A stretch of DNA of 64,000 nucleotides, taken from contig NZ_JBHUIB010000003.1 of the NCBI RefSeq assembly GCF_042682785.1, forward strand, positions 806,001 to 870,000, given 5' to 3'. Shown one piece after another: positions 25,682-34,927 of the stretch. The notes under the pieces are model-generated. The model worked only from the letters and a program-made list of their open reading frames with translations, was not told where the DNA came from and searched no databases. Every line of letters starts with the position of its first letter. The first letter of the stretch is position 1. This stretch comes from Thalassotalea_F euphylliae. Lineage in GTDB: Bacteria > Pseudomonadota > Gammaproteobacteria > Enterobacterales > Alteromonadaceae. A program made the translations under genes and the position numbers.

Positions 25682-27946
25682 TTACTCTTGCTCTACCAAT
25701 TCCTTTTTGTTTTCGGTTTCAATGACTAACGCGTCTTTTTTCACTTTTACTTTAGCAACACCACCACCTGTCAAATTGCCAAACAGCAATTCATTTGCCA
25801 AAGGTTTCTTCAGCTGCTCTTGGATAAGACGTGCCATAGGTCTAGCACCCATCGACTTATCGTAACCATGCTCAGCCAGCCAAGCTTTCGCATCTCGTGT
25901 TAGCTCAAGCGAAACCCCCTTCTCATCAAGCAACGTTTCTAACTCGACGATAAACTTGTCGATCACTTGGTTGATAATCTCAGTATCAAGATGATTAAAC
26001 CAAACGATATTATCTAAACGGTTTCTAAATTCAGGGGTGAATACGCGGTTAATCTCGTCCATCGCATCAAGGCTATGATCTTGTTGTTTAAAGCCTATAG
26101 ATTTGCGAGTTGTTTCCTTTACCCCCGCATTAGTTGTAAGCACCAGAATAACATTTCTGAAATCTGCTTTGCGGCCATTGTTATCTGTTAACGTACCATG
26201 ATCCATCACTTGAAGTAGGATGTTATAAACATCTTCATGTGCTTTCTCAATTTCGTCTAACAACACTACTGCGTGTGGGTGTTTTATTACAGCATCAGTT
26301 AACAAACCGCCCTGCTCATACCCTACATAACCTGGAGGCGCACCAATTAAACGACTTACCGCATGCTTTTCCATATACTCAGACATGTCGTAACGCAATA
26401 ATTCAACGCCCAGTATTTTCGCCAACTGTTGTGTTACTTCTGTTTTACCAACACCCGTAGGGCCTGCAAACATGAAAGAACCTATCGGCTTTTGTTCAGC
26501 GTTTAGACCCGCTCGAGATAGACGAATAACCGATGTTAACTCATCGATTGCCTTATCTTGACCAAATACAACGAGTTTTAGGTTTCTGTCTAAGTTTTTA
26601 AGGCTGTCTTTTTCCGTACTTGAGACCGACTTTTCCGGAATACGGGCAATTTTTGCCACGATAGACTCGATGTCTGTATTGTTAATCACTTTCTTACGCT
26701 TTGAGCGCGTCACCAACTGCTGTTTAGCACCGGCTTCGTCAATTATATCGATAGCCTTGTCCGGTAAAAAGCGTTCATTGATGTATTTGTCAGCTAATAC
26801 AGCTGCAGCTTTTAACGCTTTATTGGTGTAGCGAATACCGTGATGAGACTCGTATTTATCTTTTAAGCCTTGCAGTATTTTGGTTGTATCATCAACGCTA
26901 GGCTCTACTATATCTATTTTTTGGAAACGGCGAGCTAGCGCGCGATCTTTTTCAAAAATACTCTGGTATTCCTGATATGTCGTCGAGCCCATGCAACGAA
27001 GTTTGCCTGAAGAAAGTAGTGGCTTAATTAAATTTGAAGCATCCATCATTCCGCCAGATGCAGCTCCTGCACCTATTATCGTATGAATCTCATCAATAAA
27101 AAGAATCGCTTTTTCTTCTTTTTCAAGCTCTTTTAACAGTGATTTGAAACGTTTTTCAAAATCACCGCGGTATTTCGTACCCGCAAGCAAAGCCCCCATG
27201 TCTAACGAGTAAATAGTCGCATTTTCTAGAAACTCTGGAACTTTCTCTTCAACAATTAATGATGCTAGGCCTTCAGCAATTGCGGTTTTACCAACCCCTG
27301 CTTCACCAACAAGTAACGGGTTGTTCTTGCGACGACGGCTAAGCACTTGAAGCGTTCTTTCTAATTCATCGTCACGTCCAATAAGTGGATCAATATTTCC
27401 TTTCTTTGCTTCTTCGTTAAGATTCACGGCAAAGCTTTCAACGACACGTGGCTCTTCTTCTTGACGCTGTTCGATATCTTCAACCGAACCGGTCGTTGAT
27501 TCGTCACTTTCTATTTTGCTAATACCGTGCGAAATAAAATTAACAACATCTAAGCGCGTAATATCAGATTTTTTTAGGATATAGGCTGCCTGTGATTCTT
27601 GCTCGCTGAAAATAGCAACAAGCACGTTTGCACCGTTAACTTCGCTCTTACCGCTTGATTGGACATGAAACACAGCACGCTGTAACACGCGTTGGAAGCC
27701 CAGCGTTGGTTGAGTTTCTCTATCTTCTTCGCCGTCCGGAATGACGGGCGTTGTTTCACCAATAAAATCGACTAGATTTTTACGCAATTTAGGCATGTCT
27801 GCGCCGCATGCTTTAAGCGTTTCAACGGCAGACGGGTTGTCTAGAAGCGCGAGTAATAAATGTTCTACCGTCATAAATTCATGGCGAGATTCCTTAGCTT
27901 GACGGAAAGCTAAGTTTAGGGAAATTTCTAAATCTTTATTTAGCAT
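25682..27946 (-). CDS. clpA: ATP-dependent Clp protease ATP-binding subunit ClpA
   Basis: A 754-residue Hsp100 unfoldase that feeds ClpP. The N-domain (about 1-145) docks ClpS. AAA module 1 has Walker A GEAGVGKT at 214-221, and module 2 has GPTGVGKT. Pore loop GYVGYEQGG is present. The ClpP-docking loop reads IGF rather than the IGL of E. coli ClpA. It lies 31 bp after clpS on the same strand, so the two are probably one operon. Confidence 0.96.
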   Translation of the reverse strand: MLNKDLEISLNLAFRQAKESRHEFMTVEHLLLALLDNPSAVETLKACGADMPKLRKNLVDFIGETTPVIPDGEEDRETQPTLGFQRVLQRAVFHVQSSGKSEVNGANVLVAIFSEQESQAAYILKKSDITRLDVVNFISHGISKIESDESTTGSVEDIEQRQEEEPRVVESFAVNLNEEAKKGNIDPLIGRDDELERTLQVLSRRRKNNPLLVGEAGVGKTAIAEGLASLIVEEKVPEFLENATIYSLDMGALLAGTKYRGDFEKRFKSLLKELEKEEKAILFIDEIHTIIGAGAASGGMMDASNLIKPLLSSGKLRCMGSTTYQEYQSIFEKDRALARRFQKIDIVEPSVDDTTKILQGLKDKYESHHGIRYTNKALKAAAVLADKYINERFLPDKAIDIIDEAGAKQQLVTRSKRKKVINNTDIESIVAKIARIPEKSVSSTEKDSLKNLDRNLKLVVFGQDKAIDELTSVIRLSRAGLNAEQKPIGSFMFAGPTGVGKTEVTQQLAKILGVELLRYDMSEYMEKHAVSRLIGAPPGYVGYEQGGLLTDAVIKHPHAVVLLDEIEKAHEDVYNILLQVMDHGTLTDNNGRKADFRNVILVLTTNAGVKETTRKSIGFKQQDHSLDAMDEINRVFTPEFRNRLDNIVWFNHLDTEIINQVIDKFIVELETLLDEKGVSLELTRDAKAWLAEHGYDKSMGARPMARLIQEQLKKPLANELLFGNLTGGGVAKVKVKKDALVIETENKKELVEQE

Positions 27947-27977
27947 AGGTCATACTCCAGCTCACAACTTTGCACAT

Positions 27978-28298
27978 TTACGCTTTTTCCATCGAACACT
28001 GCAAAGGGTGTTGATGTTCATTAGCATACCGGATGACTTGGTCTACTTTTGTCTCTGCAATTTCTGCAGAATATGTGCCACACCGAGCTTTGCCTTTATA
28101 ATGGATAGTTAGCATGATTTCGGTAGCCTTCTCAGAATTCATATTAAAAAACCTACGCAAAACTTCAACTACAAAATCCATAGGTGTGTAATCATCATTT
28201 AATAGCACAACATGATAACGTGGCGGCTCATCAACTTGCTCCTCAATTTCTTCCGCAATGTCATGCTCTGTTTCAATCAATTCTTTCCAGTTACTCAT
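27978..28298 (-). CDS. clpS: ClpS adaptor
   Basis: A 106-residue adaptor that binds N-terminal Leu, Phe, Tyr and Trp degrons and delivers them to ClpA. The conserved core is VLLNDDYTPMDFVVEVL, FNMNSEKATEIMLTIHYKGKARCG and the C-terminal AEIAETKVDQV. The flexible acidic N-terminus (about 1-24) fits the family. Its neighbours clpA, aat and bpt complete the N-end rule pathway. Confidence 0.96.
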   Translation of the reverse strand: MSNWKELIETEHDIAEEIEEQVDEPPRYHVVLLNDDYTPMDFVVEVLRRFFNMNSEKATEIMLTIHYKGKARCGTYSAEIAETKVDQVIRYANEHQHPLQCSMEKA

Positions 28299-28388
28299 AC
28301 GTTTATATTAGTCTCTAGGTCTTAATTTTGCTGAATCTTTTAGTAAAAAAGATTGTATTAAAAAAATGTAAAAATCTTTGTATTTTAC

Positions 28389-28416
28389 TTGACTATTTTT
28401 TCACATATTCTACGAT
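28389..28416 (+). promoter_or_regulatory. Candidate cspD promoter
   Basis: TTGACT (28389-28394) and TACGAT (28411-28416) are 16 bp apart and match the sigma70 consensus 5/6 and 4/6. They sit about 95 bp before the cspD ATG, just ahead of a perfect hairpin. Confidence 0.45.
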
Positions 28417-28422
28417 TTAGAA

Positions 28423-28441
28423 GTGACTATTTTTTAGTCAC
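28423..28441 (+). repeat. Inverted repeat in the cspD 5' leader
   Basis: A perfect 7-bp dyad, GTGACTA (28423-28429) and TAGTCAC (28435-28441), is separated by five Ts. It falls at or just after the expected cspD transcription start, so it could be an operator or an RNA leader hairpin. Confidence 0.5.
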
Positions 28442-28511
28442 AGCGATATTCGCATTTTTATATGGGAAGCATACCTAAATTATACCGCAGGATATAGAAG
28501 GAAGTAGAAGT

Positions 28512-28733
28512 ATGGCTCACGGTACAGTTAAATGGTTTAACAACGCAAAAGGCTTTGGTTTTATCCGTCCGGATGATGGTGGTGAAGACATATTTGCACA
28601 CTATTCTACTATTCAAATGGATGGCTACCGCACGCTCAAAGCTGGTCAAGATGTAAATTACGAGTTGAATGAAGGACCAAAAGGTCATCATGCTGCGAGT
28701 ATTGTACCTATTGAATCAGAACTAGAGAAGTAA
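28512..28733 (+). CDS. cspD: Cold-shock-like protein CspD
   Basis: A 73-residue OB-fold nucleic acid binding protein. RNP1 is KGFGFI (13-18) and RNP2 is DIFAHYS. STIQMDGYRTLKAGQ is characteristic of CspD rather than CspA. In E. coli CspD is a dimer that inhibits DNA replication in stationary phase and is degraded by Lon. It is divergent from clpS, the same arrangement as in E. coli. GGAAG upstream gives a ribosome site. Confidence 0.94.
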   Translation: MAHGTVKWFNNAKGFGFIRPDDGGEDIFAHYSTIQMDGYRTLKAGQDVNYELNEGPKGHHAASIVPIESELEK

Positions 28734-28756
28734 GAGCTAATCACTAAGCGCAAATA

Positions 28757-28785
28757 AAAAAACACAGCAACGGCTGTGTTTTTTT
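28757..28785. terminator. Bidirectional terminator between cspD and icd
   Basis: The stem AAAAAACACAGC (28757-28768) / GCTGTGTTTTTT (from 28773) has loop AACG and T-runs on both strands, serving cspD and the convergent icd. Confidence 0.9.
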
Positions 28786-28799
28786 ATGCCCTGAAATAG

Positions 28800-30053
28800 T
28801 TAAGACATCTGACTTATAATCTCGTCACCAAATTGTGAACAAGATACTAAGGTTGCAGAATCCATCAAACGTTCGAAATCATACGTTACAGTCTTAGCGC
28901 CTATCGCCCCAGACATACCTTTTAGCATAAGATCTGCTGCTTCAGTCCAACCCATATGACGCAACATCATTTCAGCTGAAAGAATAACCGAACCAGGGTT
29001 AACTTTATTTAAGCCTGCATACTTAGGCGCTGTACCATGTGTTGCTTCAAAAATCGCTACTTCGTCACTAATATTAGCGCCAGGTGCAATGCCTATGCCC
29101 CCTACTTGTGCGGCAAGTGCATCTGATAAGTAATCGCCGTTGAGATTCAAGGTTGCAATTACGTCATACTCTTCAGGTCTTAACAAGACTTGCTGAAGCA
29201 TCGCATCAGCAATAACGTCCTTAATAATAATTTCTTTGCCATTCTTTGGATTTTTTAACGATAACCATGGGCCACCATCCAACAGTTCTGCACCGAATTC
29301 ATCATGTGCTAGTTGATAGCCCCAATCCTTAAACGCTCCTTCGGTAAATTTCATAATATTACCTTTGTGTACAAGCGTTACAGAATCGCGATCATTATCG
29401 ATGGCATACTGTATGGCTTTGCGAACCAATCGTTGCGTACCTTCTTTAGACACCGGCTTTATACCGATACCACAATCTTCGACAAAACGAATTGACGATG
29501 CAGACATTTCATTCGTTAAAAATTGGATTACCTTTTTCGCTTCTTCACTACCCGCTTTGTATTCAATGCCTGCATATATATCTTCTGAATTCTCACGGAA
29601 AATAATCATGTCAACAGCTTCAGGGTGTTTTACCGGACTCGGAACGCCAGTAAACCATTGCACTGGTCGTTGACATACATACAGATCTAGTACTTGTCGA
29701 AGCGCCACGTTTAATGAGCGAATTCCACCACCTACTGGGGTTGTCAATGGACCTTTAATACCTACTCGGTACTCTTTAAACATGTCCAACGTTTCTTCGG
29801 GTAACCACGTTTCTGAATCGTATATCTGTGTTGCTTTTTCACCAGCAAACACTTCCATCCAATGAATCTTTTTCTCGCCTTTGTATGCAATCTCGACTGC
29901 TGCATCAACCACTTTCCTCATTGGTGGTGTTACATCAACACCAATACCATCTCCCTCAATAAAAGGAATAATTGGATTATTTGGAACAGTTAATCGACCA
30001 TTTTCAATCGTGATTTTTTCACCTTGCGCTGGTATTTGTACCTTAGAAGACAT
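28800..30053 (-). CDS. icd: NADP-dependent isocitrate dehydrogenase, homodimeric type
   Basis: A 417-residue enzyme that converts isocitrate to 2-oxoglutarate in the TCA cycle. It is close to E. coli Icd (416). The substrate-binding and AceK-phosphorylated serine is S113 in IRSLNVALRQ. Metal- and substrate-site segments VHKGNIMKFTEGAF and NGDYLSDALAAQVGG are present, as is the NADP loop ATHGTAPKYAG. A second, unrelated isocitrate dehydrogenase lies about 2.5 kb away at 32539-34773. Confidence 0.96.
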   Translation of the reverse strand: MSSKVQIPAQGEKITIENGRLTVPNNPIIPFIEGDGIGVDVTPPMRKVVDAAVEIAYKGEKKIHWMEVFAGEKATQIYDSETWLPEETLDMFKEYRVGIKGPLTTPVGGGIRSLNVALRQVLDLYVCQRPVQWFTGVPSPVKHPEAVDMIIFRENSEDIYAGIEYKAGSEEAKKVIQFLTNEMSASSIRFVEDCGIGIKPVSKEGTQRLVRKAIQYAIDNDRDSVTLVHKGNIMKFTEGAFKDWGYQLAHDEFGAELLDGGPWLSLKNPKNGKEIIIKDVIADAMLQQVLLRPEEYDVIATLNLNGDYLSDALAAQVGGIGIAPGANISDEVAIFEATHGTAPKYAGLNKVNPGSVILSAEMMLRHMGWTEAADLMLKGMSGAIGAKTVTYDFERLMDSATLVSCSQFGDEIISQMS

Positions 30054-30283
30054 AAGGTTCCCCCTTGTATTAGCTGCAATTTTGAAGCGACGTCATTGGT
30101 ATGACCTCTACCTGTTAAGCTAAATCAAAAAGAGCATTTACACTAATCACGCTGGAATTATACCCAACATTCACCTGGTGAATATTTAAGCATCTCTGGA
30201 ATAAGTATTCACCTAAATAAAGCATAAATGAATAGTTATTTATTAATAGAAGAAGTTTAGCGCTCCTGACAGCCGAGCAAACC

Positions 30284-31006
30284 CTACTCCAAAAACGGCA
30301 CTATATTCTTGGCGAGTATGTTGCAAGATAACGCACTAGGATGAAAGCCGTCCTCTGCAAAGTGTACTTTTTCAGCTTGAATTTCAAGTGGCAAAAACGC
30401 TCCATTCTCATGGTTTTTAATTATCGACGCCGACACCGTATTTAGTCTTGAAGAGCGATAACCCATTACACTCGATAATGGCCAAGGCAATAACGGGAAT
30501 TGCTCTAAAGGTGGTGTAGCAAGTAATACAACTTTCGCATTTGGACATCTACTATCTAATAGCGCCAACAACTTCGACAGCTGAATGATCCACTTTTTCG
30601 AAGATGTGAAACCTTTCGCATCATTTACGCCGACAGAAATGACGATGTTTTTTGCTGGCAATGTCTCAGACGTCTCTATATGTTTAATAACATCAGAAAT
30701 CTTATCGCCAGAGCGTGCTATAACCTGATAGCTTGTCGCTCGCCCCATAGTTTTCAGCTCTTTAACGACCTGACCGGCCAATGCTTCAGATATCTGTTCG
30801 ATACCAACACCAGCGGCCACTGAATCTCCAGTAATGAGCAGCTCAACTTGATCACAGTTTGAAGAACTTTTCATTAATCGACTGCCATTGGCCTCGGGTA
30901 ACCGCATGGCATACTTCTTAGTTCTTAGACCTTGAACAACCCAGACAGGCGATGTTAGTAGCGTAAAAACATACCCTATGAATCGATTAGTGATATATGT
31001 GACCAT
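30284..31006 (-). CDS. SGNH/GDSL family hydrolase
   Basis: A 240-residue esterase-like protein. Block I is ITGDSVAAGVG with nucleophile S62. Block III is GVND at 126-129. Block V is DGFHPS with D219 and H222. Block II carries G100 in RSGDK. These form the usual SGNH catalytic set. An N-terminal hydrophobic stretch (about 8-26) may anchor it to the inner membrane. The substrate (lipid, acyl or acetyl ester) is unknown. Its 5' end overlaps the upstream binding-protein gene by 20 bp, so the two are probably coupled. Confidence 0.82.
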   Translation of the reverse strand: MVTYITNRFIGYVFTLLTSPVWVVQGLRTKKYAMRLPEANGSRLMKSSSNCDQVELLITGDSVAAGVGIEQISEALAGQVVKELKTMGRATSYQVIARSGDKISDVIKHIETSETLPAKNIVISVGVNDAKGFTSSKKWIIQLSKLLALLDSRCPNAKVVLLATPPLEQFPLLPWPLSSVMGYRSSRLNTVSASIIKNHENGAFLPLEIQAEKVHFAEDGFHPSALSCNILAKNIVPFLE

Positions 31007-31706
31007 CTGTGTACTTTTTAACTAAGTTATCTATCGTACCGTCTGCTTTAACCGAGGTAATCGCTGCATTTATTTGTGGCAATAAATGGCTGAATTCGGA
31101 TCTGAGCCGGATATGTAACATACCACTGGAATGTAGCTCTTGAAATTTTATCTCAACCCCTAACTGAGACGCCCAATATTGAGCTGGTAGCTTCCCAATT
31201 ATGGCAACTTTGATTCGTTTTGTAGAAAGCGCCATCACTAAGTTCTTTTCAGACGAAAAGTCTACTCGTTTATATTGATCATCATCGTGGTAAAGGTAGC
31301 CTCTTACCGTACCTACTCTATTCCCTTTGTAGGGGATATGTTGGGTACTGCTTGCCAATTTAACCGTATATTCTTCTATCGACATTATATCTTCGCTGAA
31401 CACGAATTGCCCAATGCGTTCATTTGGCTTAATCCAACTAGGGCTAATAATGTCAAAATCAATAACTCCCCCCTCTAGCGCCTTATTCATTCGCGCTGCA
31501 GGTAACACTATTTTCTTACCTTTGATTTTACTGCGCGCTAACACGAGCGGTATTAGCTCGCCCATAATACCGGGTTGCTCCGATTCTGCTATATAGTAAG
31601 GAATCCATGTACTAGAGCCCGATGGATCATATTTCAGCACTAATTCGCTAGCAGTGAGCGCATAAGGAAGAAGAACAAGCAGTGATATTAAGATTTTGGT
31701 AAACAT
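30987..31706 (-). CDS. Periplasmic solute-binding protein, family 3-like (orphan)
   Basis: A 239-residue protein with an N-terminal signal peptide (about 1-19, MFTKILISLLVLLPYALTA) and a two-lobed binding-protein pattern (WIPYYIAE, DFDIISPSWIKPNER, FVFSEDIMSIEEY, GTVRGYLY, LVKKYTDG at the end). It resembles the amino-acid-binding family but has no permease or ATPase gene beside it. The frame opens at a TTG (31718), but the ATG at 31706 gives a clean signal peptide. It overlaps the SGNH gene by 20 bp. Confidence 0.7.
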   Translation of the reverse strand: MFTKILISLLVLLPYALTASELVLKYDPSGSSTWIPYYIAESEQPGIMGELIPLVLARSKIKGKKIVLPAARMNKALEGGVIDFDIISPSWIKPNERIGQFVFSEDIMSIEEYTVKLASSTQHIPYKGNRVGTVRGYLYHDDDQYKRVDFSSEKNLVMALSTKRIKVAIIGKLPAQYWASQLGVEIKFQELHSSGMLHIRLRSEFSHLLPQINAAITSVKADGTIDNLVKKYTDGHIYH

Positions 31707-31776
31707 ATATACATACAAACTTCATGCATACTATTAACTATAACCAATTTACGAAAAAACGGTGGTAATCAGTTCA

Positions 31777-32403
31777 TTAATTCATTTTAGTTGTTAAGAC
31801 TTTGAGGCCCATCAAGACCATCGCACCACCTAGAACACGATCTATCCAGTGACCCATTCGTTCAAATTTAGCGTTAAGCTTGGGCGAACTCAGTAAAAAT
31901 ACGACTGTAGAAAACCACAAAAATTGTAACACCATCATCCAAATACCATATACAAATAGTTGATATACGGGCATATCCGGTGACAAAACCATAGTAAATA
32001 AGGCAACGAAGTATATTGGGGCTTTGGGATTTAACGCATTACAAAAGAAGCCCATGACTATGGTTTTCCAATTTGACATTTCTTTTGCTGGTTCGGTATG
32101 TATAGAGGCATTTTGGGGTTTGGCTTTCAGGCCGCTAACCCCCAGATAGATAAGATAAAGCCCACCTAGAATTTTTATCCCCCAAAGAAGAGATTCGGAA
32201 CTTGCGATGACTGCGGCAAGCCCTAAGCTTGAATAGAGAATATGTACTGCTAGGCCCAACGCGATGCCAAAGCTCACTAACAAGCCTGCACTTTTGCCCC
32301 GAGATAGAGTTTGTTGTGAGACCAGCACGAAATCTGGCCCTGGCGATGCAGCCGCCAATAGATGAACGGTTGTAATTAACAACAAGCCTTGCAAAAAATC
32401 CAT
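31777..32403 (-). CDS. LysE/RhtB family amino-acid exporter
   Basis: A 208-residue membrane protein with about six helices. The family signature AAASPGPDFVLVSQQTLSRGKSAGL is at about 17-41, and NALNPKAPIYFVALFT lies in the middle. Members export amino acids such as lysine, threonine or homoserine lactone. The substrate cannot be assigned. It sits alone between the binding-protein gene and the monomeric isocitrate dehydrogenase. Confidence 0.88.
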   Translation of the reverse strand: MDFLQGLLLITTVHLLAAASPGPDFVLVSQQTLSRGKSAGLLVSFGIALGLAVHILYSSLGLAAVIASSESLLWGIKILGGLYLIYLGVSGLKAKPQNASIHTEPAKEMSNWKTIVMGFFCNALNPKAPIYFVALFTMVLSPDMPVYQLFVYGIWMMVLQFLWFSTVVFLLSSPKLNAKFERMGHWIDRVLGGAMVLMGLKVLTTKMN

Positions 32404-32491
32404 ACCTTCCTCTTTGAAGCCCCACTGAAAACAGCATGTAACTTATACATAAAATTGAAGAACTGAAAGTAAAACACATTCGTTCGAAAAC

Positions 32492-32514
32492 AAAAAGCCC
32501 GGCTATTGCCGGGC
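32492..32514 (-). terminator. Terminator of the monomeric isocitrate dehydrogenase gene
   Basis: The stem GCCCGGC (32497-32503) / GCCGGGC (32508-32514) has loop TATT, followed on the minus strand by TTTTT. It lies 25 bp after the stop. Confidence 0.88.
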
Positions 32515-32538
32515 CTTAATATGGAATTTAACTATTGA

Positions 32539-34773
32539 TTATAAAAGTGTGTTTAAAATCGTGTTAAATGTTTCACTTGGACGCATAGCGTTGCTTGCCA
32601 TTTCTTCACTCGGGAAGTAGTAGCCTGCGATATCCATGGCAACCCCTTGTGCACCGTTTAATTCACCAACAATCTTTTCTTCTTGCTTGGTTAACGCTTG
32701 TGCTACAGGACCAAATGCTTGCGCAAGCTCAGCATCTTTGTCTTGTGAGGCTAGTGCTTCTGCCCAGTACATCGATAAGTAGAAGTGTGAACCACGGTTG
32801 TCTAGCTCATTTACTTTACGTGAAGGTGACTTGTTCTCTTGTAAAAACTTCGCTGTAGCAGCATCTAATGTATCAGCTAACACTTGCGCTTTTGTATTGT
32901 CTGCAAAGTTTGCAAGGTGCTCAAGTGATGCCGCTAACGCTAAGAATTCACCTAAAGAATCCCAACGTAAGTGGTTTTCTTTTTCAAACTGCTGAACGTG
33001 CTTAGGCGCAGAACCACCAGCACCTGTTTCGAATAAACCACCACCGTTCATTAGAGGAACAATTGACAGCATTTTCGCTGACGTACCAAGTTCTAAAATT
33101 GGGAATAAGTCAGTGTTGTAGTCGCGTAAAACGTTACCTGTTACTGAGATAGTGTCTTCACCATTACCGCAACGTATTAACGTGTGCTTACACGCTTCAG
33201 TTGGCGCTAAAATGCGAAGGTCTAAACCGTCAGTATTGTGTTGTGGCAAGTACTCATTCACTTTCTTAATGATTTCTGCATCGTGTGCACGGTTTTCATC
33301 TAACCAGAACACAGCAGGAGTGTTTGAAAGGCGTGAGCGAGAAACTGCTAGTTTCACCCAATCTTGAATTGGTGCGTCTTTTGTTTGACACATACGGAAA
33401 ATATCACCTTCAGAAACCTCTTGAGAAAGTAATAAATCACCTGTTTCAGCATTTACAGAACGGATAACACCTTCACCTGGGGCTACAAATGTTTTGTCAT
33501 GCGAACCGTATTCTTCAGCTTTCTTAGCCATTAAACCCACGTTAGGTACAGTACCCATTGTTGTTGGGTTGAATGCACCATTTTCACGACAGTAATCGAC
33601 TACTGCTTGGAAAACACCAGCGTAGTTACGGTCTGGAATAGTGAACTTGGTATCTTTTTGCTTGCCATCAGGGCCCCACATTTGACCAGAAGCACGAAGT
33701 GCTGCAGGCATTGACGCATCGATAATAATGTCGCTTGGTACATGTAAGTTTGTAATACCACGGTCAGAATCAACCATCGCCATAGGTGGGCGAGTTTCAT
33801 ATACCGCTTGTATGTCCGCTTCAATTTCTGCTTTTTTGTCTGCTGGTAAGCGATCGATTTTGGCGTAAACATCGCCAATACCATTATTCGCGTCAACACC
33901 TAATTGTTCGAATACGTCGGCGTGCTTTTCAAACACAGCTTTGTAGTAAACTTTTACACAGTGACCAAAAATGATTGGGTCTGACACCTTCATCATGGTT
34001 GCTTTCATGTGAAGTGAAAACAATACGTCTTCTTCTTTTGCTTTATCAATTTCTTGCTCGAAGAATGACACTAGCGCTTTTTTACTCATCACAGATGCAT
34101 CAATGACTTCTTTGTCTTCTAAAGCAACTTTCTCTTTTAATACAGAAACATTGCCTGCTGCATCTACGAATTCAATGCGCATATCAGTTGCACCTTGAAC
34201 TGTCATTGACTTTTCGCTGCCGTAGAAATCACCAGCCGCCATATTAGCTACATGAGATTTAGATTCAGAAGACCAAGCACCCATAGAGTGTGGGTTATTC
34301 TTTGCGTATTGTTTTACCGAGCCTGGCGCACGACGGTCTGAATTACCTTCACGCAATACGGGGTTAACCGCAGAACCTAATACCTTTGCATAAGTCAATT
34401 TGATTGACTCTTCAGCTTCGTTTTGTGGTTCTTCAGGGTAGTCTGGAAGATTATAGCCTTTTGCTTGAAGTTCTTTGATCGTTGCTTGTAACTGAGGAAT
34501 AGACGCACTGATATTTGGTAGCTTAATAATGTTAGCTTCAGGTGTTTTAGCAAGTTCACCCAATTCAGCTAACGCATCACCAATTCGTTGCTCTTCAGTT
34601 AAGTACTTAGGGAAGTTTGCAATAACACGACCGGCTAATGAAATATCGCGAGTTTCAACATCAATACCCGATGAAGCAGTAAAGGCTTTGATGATAGGTA
34701 ATAGAGAGTGAGTCGCTAATGCTGGCGCCTCATCGGTAATCGTATAAATGATCTTTGATGTATCTTTACTCAT
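32539..34773 (-). CDS. NADP-dependent isocitrate dehydrogenase, monomeric type
   Basis: A 744-residue enzyme of the monomeric IDH-II family (about 740 residues), structurally distinct from the dimeric Icd. Family marks are IYTITDEAPALATHSLLPI at the start, the substrate segment NPVLREGNSDRRAPGSVK, and GPDGKQKDTKFTIPDRNYA. The C-terminal part has GTSAKMLSIVPLMNGGGLFETGAGGSAPKH. It catalyses the same NADP-linked step as icd. In cold-adapted Colwellia maris the monomeric form is the cold-active isozyme. AGGA six nt before the ATG supports the start. Confidence 0.95.
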   Translation of the reverse strand: MSKDTSKIIYTITDEAPALATHSLLPIIKAFTASSGIDVETRDISLAGRVIANFPKYLTEEQRIGDALAELGELAKTPEANIIKLPNISASIPQLQATIKELQAKGYNLPDYPEEPQNEAEESIKLTYAKVLGSAVNPVLREGNSDRRAPGSVKQYAKNNPHSMGAWSSESKSHVANMAAGDFYGSEKSMTVQGATDMRIEFVDAAGNVSVLKEKVALEDKEVIDASVMSKKALVSFFEQEIDKAKEEDVLFSLHMKATMMKVSDPIIFGHCVKVYYKAVFEKHADVFEQLGVDANNGIGDVYAKIDRLPADKKAEIEADIQAVYETRPPMAMVDSDRGITNLHVPSDIIIDASMPAALRASGQMWGPDGKQKDTKFTIPDRNYAGVFQAVVDYCRENGAFNPTTMGTVPNVGLMAKKAEEYGSHDKTFVAPGEGVIRSVNAETGDLLLSQEVSEGDIFRMCQTKDAPIQDWVKLAVSRSRLSNTPAVFWLDENRAHDAEIIKKVNEYLPQHNTDGLDLRILAPTEACKHTLIRCGNGEDTISVTGNVLRDYNTDLFPILELGTSAKMLSIVPLMNGGGLFETGAGGSAPKHVQQFEKENHLRWDSLGEFLALAASLEHLANFADNTKAQVLADTLDAATAKFLQENKSPSRKVNELDNRGSHFYLSMYWAEALASQDKDAELAQAFGPVAQALTKQEEKIVGELNGAQGVAMDIAGYYFPSEEMASNAMRPSETFNTILNTLL

Positions 34774-34927
34774 TGAATGTCCTAATTGTCTTCCTACACT
34801 AAGATAGTGCCGTTTTGCGAGCTAACCGCACTACAAAAAATTTTTAGCTGGCGCATAGTACTTAAATTCAAAGCACATTAAAATAGCCAGCGTTTATCGA
34901 GGTTTCAAAATTTATAGGCAAGTTAAG

